Source of the DNA: Anaerolineales bacterium
GTDB lineage: Bacteria > Chloroflexota > Anaerolineae > Anaerolineales > UBA11579
Assembly: GCA_026129255.1 (NCBI GenBank)
Contig: JAHCIJ010000001.1
Coordinates: 372,001-436,000 of the forward strand
Direction: 5' to 3'
Length of the DNA: 64,000 nucleotides
Position numbers and translations under genes: made by a program. Below, piece after piece: positions 58,531 through 64,000 of the stretch (the first letter of the stretch is position 1; each line of letters begins with the position of its first letter). The notes under the pieces are model-generated. The model did no database searches, was not told where the DNA came from, and worked only from the letters and a program-made list of their open reading frames with translations.

Positions 58531-60021
58531 ATGCGCCGTGATTATTTGGGTGTTGTACTGCTCACTTTGCTCTTTTTGTTGTTGCAAGCCGCGCCGTTTG
58601 CGAGCGCGCAGACTTCCACTGACAGTGCGCACGAATTTGGCGGTTTTCTACTTAATCCTACGGATGGGTTTAGCTATCTAGCCAAGATGCGCCAGGGGTA
58701 TGACGGCGCGTGGAGCTTTACGCTGCCATATACCGCAGAGCCGGGGCATGGCGCAGCCATCAACATGTATTACCTGCTGCTCGGCCATGTGGCGCGTGGG
58801 CTGGGCTGGAGCCTGGTCTTCACTTTTCACGCTGCGCGCTTGCTAGGGGCCGCCGCCTTGTGCGCCGCTTTGTACCGTTTAATGCGCGCCACACTCAGCC
58901 AGTCTCACTTGTGGGCCTTCGCTTTCGCATTGTTCGGCTCTGGCCTGGGGTGGTTGGCTCTGCTGGCGGGCGGCTTCACTAGCGATTTTTGGGTGGCCGA
59001 GATGTATCCCTTCCTGGCGGCCTTTGCCAACGCGCACTTCCCCTTGGGCTTGGCGTTGCAGATATTTCTCATCACACCCGCGGATACCCCGCGGCCCTTG
59101 GCCTGGCTGCTGGCCGCCGCGCTGGCCGCAGTGGTCTATCCCTTTGGCTGGGCGGTGGCGGCTGCCGTGCTGTGTGCTGCCGCGCTGTTGGCCCAACTGA
59201 GAGGGCCGGCCAGCCCCCAGTGGCTGCAAGCGGCCTGTGTGGTTGCAGGTGGTTTGCCGTATGCGGCTTATGCACTGTTCACGGTCACCACGCACCCGGT
59301 GCTGGCAGGCTGGAACGCGCAGAATCTGACGCCAGCCATGCCGCTGTGGGACCTGGCGGTCTCGCTCTCCCCGGCGTTACTGCTGGCGCTGCCCGGCGCC
59401 TATCTGGCGCTGCGCCAGCGGGAGCGCGGCATGCAGGTGCTGGCCGTGTGGCTGCTGGTGTGCGTAGTGATGCTCTATCTGCCTTTTGGGTTGCAGCGTC
59501 GGATGAGCAGTGGCCTGTATATTCCCGCGGTGGGCTTGGCGGTGTATGCGCTGAGTTATTGGTTGGCAGCTGCCGCACGGCGTCGCCTGGCGCTCATCCT
59601 GCTCCTGTTGCTGGCTGTGCCCACCAACTTGCTGATCCTGCTGGGGAGCCTGCAGGCCAGCCGCACGCAAGAGGCGGCGCTTTACCTGCACGCTGATGAG
59701 GCCGCTGCCTATCGCTGGCTGAGCGAGCATGCTGCGCCCGGTGCGCTGCTGCTGGCGCCAGCACGCAACAGCCTGCACGCCCCGGCCTTTGCCGATGTGC
59801 GCGTGTGGTATGCCCATCCCTTTGAGACGGTGCAGGCCGAAGACCGCCAGGCCGAATTGCAGGCCTTCTTTGCAGACCCTGCGGGCCGCGCCGCGTTCCT
59901 GGCGGCGCATGCGGTCGACTACATCCTGTGGGGCGGCGACAAGGCTGTCCTCACAATGGATGGGTGGAGCCGTGTGTACAGCAGCGGCGCAGTCCAGATA
60001 TGGGCGCGTGATGCGCACTAA
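58531..60021 (+). CDS. Polytopic GT-C-like membrane protein
   Basis: 496 residues from ATG 58531, with TACAAT ending 5 nt upstream. About eleven helices. First loop DSAHEFGGFLLNPTDGFSYLAKMRQGYDGAWSF, then PGHGAAINMYYLLLGHVARGLG. The motif NPTDGFSYLAKM and the later LFGSGLGWLALLAGGFTSDFWVAE recur in the protein encoded at 62002 (EDGNAYIAQMMQGAAGEW; LGSGLGWLVLLSG), so they are paralogues. Soluble C-terminal 120 residues. Probably lipid-linked sugar transfer at the outer face; unproven. Overlaps the next gene by 11 nt. Confidence 0.8.
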   Translation: MRRDYLGVVLLTLLFLLLQAAPFASAQTSTDSAHEFGGFLLNPTDGFSYLAKMRQGYDGAWSFTLPYTAEPGHGAAINMYYLLLGHVARGLGWSLVFTFHAARLLGAAALCAALYRLMRATLSQSHLWAFAFALFGSGLGWLALLAGGFTSDFWVAEMYPFLAAFANAHFPLGLALQIFLITPADTPRPLAWLLAAALAAVVYPFGWAVAAAVLCAAALLAQLRGPASPQWLQAACVVAGGLPYAAYALFTVTTHPVLAGWNAQNLTPAMPLWDLAVSLSPALLLALPGAYLALRQRERGMQVLAVWLLVCVVMLYLPFGLQRRMSSGLYIPAVGLAVYALSYWLAAAARRRLALILLLLLAVPTNLLILLGSLQASRTQEAALYLHADEAAAYRWLSEHAAPGALLLAPARNSLHAPAFADVRVWYAHPFETVQAEDRQAELQAFFADPAGRAAFLAAHAVDYILWGGDKAVLTMDGWSRVYSSGAVQIWARDAH

Positions 60022-62005
60022 TTTCATCTCAGCATTCAAAACCTACGGGGTCTTTTTACTGCCCCTGTTGCTATTGTTGCCGGGCGTGGGCGGGTTCATG
60101 TTTCCCGGCTCCGGCTCGCCGTTTTCCGACATGGCCATTACGCACTATCCCAATGCGCTGTTCTTGCAGAACGCCTTGCGCAATGGTGAGCTACCGCTAT
60201 GGTCGCCGCAGATCCTGTCCGGTTTCCCTTTCGTGGCGCACCCGTATTCCGGCCTGTGGTATCCCCCGTATTGGCTGGCGTTGCTGTTTCCGCTGCCGCT
60301 GGGGCTCAATCTTGTGTTGGCCGCGCACGTGGTGCTGGCGGGCGTAGGCATGTACGTCTTTCTGCACCAGCAGGATTACGGGCGGCCGGCGGCCGTCTTG
60401 GGCGGCCTGGTGTTTCAACTGGCGCCGCGGCTGTTTGCGCACATTGGCGCGGGTCACCTGATGCTGGTGATGGCGGTGTGCCTCACCCCGTGGCTGCTGT
60501 GGGCTAGCAGCTCGCGGCGCCTGCCAGCTGCTGTGGTGCTGGCGCTCATCTGTGGGGCGGACCCGCGTTGGGGCCTGTATGCTGCCGCGCTGTGGGCGGC
60601 CTGGCTACTGTGGCAGCGCCGCCCACGCTACTTGCTGCAGCAAGGCTTGCTGACAGGATTGCTGGCTTTGCCGGCGCTGTGGCTGTTTGCCGAATTTGGC
60701 GAACACTCTACGCGCGCCTTGCTTACCCCGGCCGAGGTACTGGAGCTCTCACTGCCTCCTGCTAATTTGCTGGGGCTGCTGCTGCCGCAGTGGGGGAGCG
60801 TACACGAGTGGTTGCTGTATCCGGGCGTTCTGGTGGTGCTGCTTAGCTTGTTGGCACGCCCTTGGGAGCGCGGCCAGCGTTTCTGGTTGGGTCTGTTGAC
60901 CTTGTGCGTGCTGGTTTCTCTGGGCAGCTATTTGCCCGGTGCTGAGTGGCTGGCGCAGCAGCCTGGCCTATCCCAGCTGCGCATTCCGCCACGTGCGTTG
61001 CTGTTGGCCAGCGTGAGTTGGTCTGTGCTGGGGGCCGCGGCTGTGCAGCAGTTGGCCGCAGCTGCCTGGCCGCAGAAGATGTTACGTCTGCTGCACACTG
61101 GCGTGCTGGCTTTACTGCTAAGTTTTGCTGCACTGGCCGTGTGGCAAGGGGCTGCATTGTGGCGGCCCGCTCTGTTTGCCGCGGCGCTGGTGCTGGCCGC
61201 CTGGTGGGCGCATGAACGTTGGCGCACCGGGCGCGCCTTGGTGCTGGCGCTGAGTGTGCTCGTGGCGGCTGACTTGCTGGCTGCGTCTGGCAGCTTACTG
61301 CACTTCCGTTCGGCACACAGCGTGTTGGCCCAGGGCGCCGAGGTGGCGCACTATCTGGCACAGGATGCGGATGTGTTCCGTGTCTATTCGCCGGACCATA
61401 GCCTGCCGCAGCAAACGGCGGCGCTGTATGGGCTTGAGCTGGCTGGTGGCGTGGATCCGTTGCAGTTGCAAAGATATGCACATGCTCTTGCCCGCGCTGG
61501 TGGGTACAGTCTTGCAGGCTACAGCGTAGCACAGCCGCCACTGGGCATTCATAGAACCCTAGATGCCCGGCTGCTCGGCGAACTTAACGTCAAGTACGTC
61601 GTGTCCAACGAACCACTCCAAGCCTTCGGCTTGGAGTGGTTACAGAGCCAGCCCTATGTCTATCGCAACCAGCACTTCCAGCCGCGCGCCTGGCTGCAAA
61701 GCGACGATGGGCAGGCGCACACTGTGGAGTTGCTGACGCTGCAGCCTAACCTGATCCAGATGCGTGCCACAGGGCCAGGCGATCTGATGCTGGCTGAGCT
61801 GTACTATCCCGGTTGGCAAGCTAGGGTCGATGGGCAGCCCCACAGTTTCCTCGGCGGCGATCCGTTGTTGCGCGCCGTTCGCCTGGGCGAGGGTGAACAC
61901 CTGATCGAGATGCGCTTTTGGCCATTGGCTCTGACCGCGGCGTTGCCGCTGGCTGCGCTCAGTTGGCTGGCAGTGCTGTGGCGTATGTTGAGACGGCGCG
62001 CATGA
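60011..62005 (+). CDS. YfhO-family membrane protein
   Basis: 664 residues from ATG 60011. About thirteen helices. SPFSDMAITHYPNALFLQNALRNGELPLWSPQILSGFPF and VAHPYSGLWYPPYWLALLFP are typical of YfhO, where the early loop carries an acidic pair and an xLPLWxP motif. The C-terminal domain (about 480-640) is soluble with YYPGWQARVDGQPHSFLGGDP, followed by a last helix. YfhO proteins are GT-C fold enzymes that decorate lipoteichoic acid or other surface polymers in Firmicutes. Overlaps the next gene by 4 nt. Confidence 0.85.
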   Translation: MRTNFISAFKTYGVFLLPLLLLLPGVGGFMFPGSGSPFSDMAITHYPNALFLQNALRNGELPLWSPQILSGFPFVAHPYSGLWYPPYWLALLFPLPLGLNLVLAAHVVLAGVGMYVFLHQQDYGRPAAVLGGLVFQLAPRLFAHIGAGHLMLVMAVCLTPWLLWASSSRRLPAAVVLALICGADPRWGLYAAALWAAWLLWQRRPRYLLQQGLLTGLLALPALWLFAEFGEHSTRALLTPAEVLELSLPPANLLGLLLPQWGSVHEWLLYPGVLVVLLSLLARPWERGQRFWLGLLTLCVLVSLGSYLPGAEWLAQQPGLSQLRIPPRALLLASVSWSVLGAAAVQQLAAAAWPQKMLRLLHTGVLALLLSFAALAVWQGAALWRPALFAAALVLAAWWAHERWRTGRALVLALSVLVAADLLAASGSLLHFRSAHSVLAQGAEVAHYLAQDADVFRVYSPDHSLPQQTAALYGLELAGGVDPLQLQRYAHALARAGGYSLAGYSVAQPPLGIHRTLDARLLGELNVKYVVSNEPLQAFGLEWLQSQPYVYRNQHFQPRAWLQSDDGQAHTVELLTLQPNLIQMRATGPGDLMLAELYYPGWQARVDGQPHSFLGGDPLLRAVRLGEGEHLIEMRFWPLALTAALPLAALSWLAVLWRMLRRRA

Positions 62006-63561
62006 GCCGCGCCGAGCGCCGCTGGGTGCTGGGCTTTGCGGCGGCAGCCATGCTGTTCACCAGCCTGCCGTACGCCATCGCTTTCCTTGCTCAGCCGCAC
62101 ACCTTCACTGGCTTTCTCATCGGCGTTGAAGACGGCAACGCCTACATCGCCCAGATGATGCAGGGCGCGGCGGGTGAGTGGCTGTTCCGCAGTGTGTACA
62201 GCACTCTGCCGCAACAGGGCGCGTTGTTGTATCTGCCTTACTTGCTGCTGGGCAAGCTGTTGGGCACACATGCCAGCCATTTGGCGTTCGCGTTGGTTTT
62301 TCATGCTTTACGTTTGGCGAGTCTGCTGGCCCTGTGCTACGCCGTGTATGTCTTCCTGTCTGAATTCGTAAGTAACGTATCCTTGCGCCGTTTGGGATCG
62401 GTGCTGGCGGTGCTGGGCAGCGGCCTGGGCTGGCTGGTGCTGCTGTCGGGCCACAGCGAGCTATTCGGCTCGCTCCCGCTTGACTTTTATTCGCCGGAGA
62501 CCTTCGGATTCTTGGCGGCGTTCAGCCTGCCGCACCTCGTGCTCTCGCGTGCCCTGTTGCTGTACGTGCTGGTGTGCGTGCTGCGTGACAAGGCAGCCGG
62601 TTGGCGCTTCGCCCTGCTGTGGTTCGCCCTGGCGCTGGTGCATTTGCTCACGGCTGCCTTGGGCTTGGTACTGCTGGCGTTGTATGTCGGTGTGGCCTGG
62701 CTGCGGCGCGCGCCGGGTTGGAGGGCAGCCCGCGGCGCTGGCCTGTGGGCTTTGGCGGGTGCAGCCTTGCCACTGGCCTACAACGCCTGGGTTTACTTAA
62801 ACGATGCCTATTTGCAGGGCTGGGCGGCACAGAACCTGATCCTGGCGCCGCACCCGTTGCATTATGTACTGGCCTATGGCTGGCTGTTGCCGTTCGTTTA
62901 TCTGGGCTGGCGCAGCCAGGTTTTGCCCGCCGCGGCCCGCACGCTGAGTGCGTGCTGGCTGCTGGCCTTGCCGGTGCTGCTGTATTTGCCTGTGGGCTTG
63001 CAGCGCCGCTTCGCCGAAGGCGCGTGGGTGTTGCTGCTGGCCTTGGCGCTGCACGGTCTGGAGCGGATGCCGGTGTTGCGCGTGCGGCGCTTGGCCGCCG
63101 GGCTGGTTTTGCTGGCCGCACCCAGCACACTGCTCTTGTGGCTGGGTGCGTTGAATGCCGCCTTGTATCCCGCAGCTCCCGCGTTCCGCACGGCGGATGA
63201 GGTGGCCGTGTTCAGCAGTCTGCGTGAGCATCCCGGCGCTACGGTACTGGCAGCCTACAGCAGCGGCAACGCCTTGCCTGCCTGGGCGCCGGTGCGCGTG
63301 GTCATCGGCCACGGGCCGGAGACGGTGGGTTTGGGCGAGCTCTCGATGCAGGTGCAGGCCTTCTATCATCGCGACACGCCTGAGGTCGAGCGCATCGCCT
63401 TCCTGCGCCAGCACGGCGTGGAGTTCGTGCTGTGGGGCCCTGCCGAACGGGAGCACAGCCAGGGCTGGACGCCGGAGCTGGCTGAGTACCTGCTGCCCTA
63501 TAACGTGTACGGCGATCTTCAACTTTTCCGCGTGCGCGCAGAACAGCTCCCCTTAGAATAA
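62002..63561 (+). CDS. Polytopic GT-C-like membrane protein, paralogue of the gene at 58531
   Basis: 519 residues from the ATGA overlap. About eleven helices. FLIGVEDGNAYIAQMMQGAAGEWLFRSVYST is the first loop; LPLDFYSPETFGFLAAFSLPHLVLSRALLLY and LLPFVYLGWRSQVLPA follow. The C-terminal soluble part has EHPGATVLAAYSSGNALPAWAPVRVVIGHGPE, close in pattern to the one of the gene at 58531. No other motif. Confidence 0.8.
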   Translation: MSRAERRWVLGFAAAAMLFTSLPYAIAFLAQPHTFTGFLIGVEDGNAYIAQMMQGAAGEWLFRSVYSTLPQQGALLYLPYLLLGKLLGTHASHLAFALVFHALRLASLLALCYAVYVFLSEFVSNVSLRRLGSVLAVLGSGLGWLVLLSGHSELFGSLPLDFYSPETFGFLAAFSLPHLVLSRALLLYVLVCVLRDKAAGWRFALLWFALALVHLLTAALGLVLLALYVGVAWLRRAPGWRAARGAGLWALAGAALPLAYNAWVYLNDAYLQGWAAQNLILAPHPLHYVLAYGWLLPFVYLGWRSQVLPAAARTLSACWLLALPVLLYLPVGLQRRFAEGAWVLLLALALHGLERMPVLRVRRLAAGLVLLAAPSTLLLWLGALNAALYPAAPAFRTADEVAVFSSLREHPGATVLAAYSSGNALPAWAPVRVVIGHGPETVGLGELSMQVQAFYHRDTPEVERIAFLRQHGVEFVLWGPAEREHSQGWTPELAEYLLPYNVYGDLQLFRVRAEQLPLE

Positions 63562-63565
63562 GCCG

Positions 63566-64000
63566 ATGCGTTTCAAGTTCTCCCCGCGTATCTTGATCTG
63601 GCTGGCGCCCTTTGCTTTGCTGGCGCCGGTGTGGCTGCGCGGCGCGGCGATGTATTGGGGCACGCCCGCTACGCAGTTCGTGCCGTGGTGGTGGCAGGCC
63701 TGGCAAACGCTGCTGGGGGGTGAGCTGCCGCTGTGGAACCCGCTGTTGGGCATGGGTGCGCCGTTGGCCGCCAACTATCAATCGGCGTTGTTCTACCCGC
63801 CGCACTGGCTGTATTTTGTGTTGGCCGCGCTGGGCGGCTTGCCGCTGATGGCGTGGGGGCAGGCGTTGTTGGTTGCGGCGCATTTAGCATTGGCGGGCAT
63901 CGGGTTGCAACGGCTGCTGCGCGCCTTGGGCGGCAACGGACTGGGTCAGGTGATCGGAGCGCTGGCCTTCTCGCTCTCCGGTTATCTGGTGGCGCGTGCC
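63566..64000 (+). CDS. YfhO-like membrane protein, cut by the window edge
   Basis: 145 codons visible, open to the last base. Starts at ATG 63566, with TAGAAT ending 6 nt upstream (inside the end of the previous gene). Helix 1 (ILIWLAPFALLAPVWL), then TPATQFVPWWWQAWQTLLGGELPLWNPLLGMGAPL and NYQSALFYPPHWLYFVLAAL: the same PLWNP pattern as the gene at 60011. At least four helices are visible. The rest of the gene lies outside the window. Confidence 0.85.
   Translation, partial: MRFKFSPRILIWLAPFALLAPVWLRGAAMYWGTPATQFVPWWWQAWQTLLGGELPLWNPLLGMGAPLAANYQSALFYPPHWLYFVLAALGGLPLMAWGQALLVAAHLALAGIGLQRLLRALGGNGLGQVIGALAFSLSGYLVARA

Noticed and set aside
1-64000. tRNA or rRNA genes
   Set aside because: I looked for T-loop sequences of the GGTTCGAATCC type with matching acceptor stems and for conserved rRNA segments and saw none; a covariance-model scan would be decisive.

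Overview
The window is GC-rich (roughly 60% by eye), densely packed bacterial chromosome. I infer an uncultured or poorly studied member of the Chloroflexota, class Anaerolineae. The reasons are: no lipopolysaccharide genes; a Tad-type pilus locus without a secretin; a REC-fused CpaE ATPase; runs of GT-C/YfhO-type membrane proteins; a proton-pumping pyrophosphatase; and a TPR protein with many WL motifs. This placement is inference from gene content, not a database match. I found no rRNA, tRNA, CRISPR array, transposase or integrase.

Layout. 0-8.2 kb: an S23-type four-helix-bundle protein, a hotdog thioesterase, then a molybdenum hydroxylase operon (fused FAD/2Fe-2S subunit, a small membrane protein, the molybdopterin subunit, an alpha/beta hydrolase, a MocA-like nucleotidyltransferase), followed by thpR and rsfS. 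8.2-14.3 kb: REP-like repeats, ndk, a 1107-residue TPR/WL-repeat protein (minus strand) and an ABC-2 exporter (plus strand). 14.4-21.3 kb: a minus-strand train headed by a 1126-residue exported LysM/Ig-like protein and followed by small, mostly AT-richer membrane-protein genes. 21.3-25.4 kb: hppA and rpoD, divergent, each with a recognisable promoter. 25.4-35.8 kb: a three-copy repeat array and the first cluster of polytopic membrane sugar-transferase-like proteins.

35.8-46.1 kb: a NarL-type two-component system directly upstream of a Tad pilus locus (flp, cpaB, cpaE, cpaF, tadB, tadC), then comF, hpf, folE and a second flp gene. 46.1-49.0 kb: a minus-strand folate operon (pteridine-reductase-like SDR, folB, folK), a thioredoxin-like lipoprotein and a HAD hydrolase. 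49.0-52.1 kb: a copper-resistance operon csoR-copZ-copA with an operator that contains a run of 17 C. 52.1-57.7 kb: a Tat-signal L,D-transpeptidase, ccdA, a TlpA lipoprotein, a glutaredoxin-DUF2085 fusion, then pgeF, yggS, yggT and yggU. 57.7-64 kb: a coiled-coil zinc-ribbon protein and the second cluster of GT-C/YfhO-like proteins, the last one cut by the window edge.

The most interesting points are: (1) a palindromic intergenic-type repeat that forms the linker of the FAD/2Fe-2S fusion; (2) the LysM giant with a hydrophobic C-terminus of different base composition followed by a train of small membrane genes, which resembles a toxin/immunity arrangement but is unproven; (3) at least ten genes with a TANNNT -10 box ending 5-9 nt before the start codon, which suggests frequent leaderless transcription; (4) a terminator-like hairpin in the hppA leader; (5) an array of WL motifs in the TPR protein; and (6) a perfect 18-bp palindrome in the leader of the flp/tad locus.
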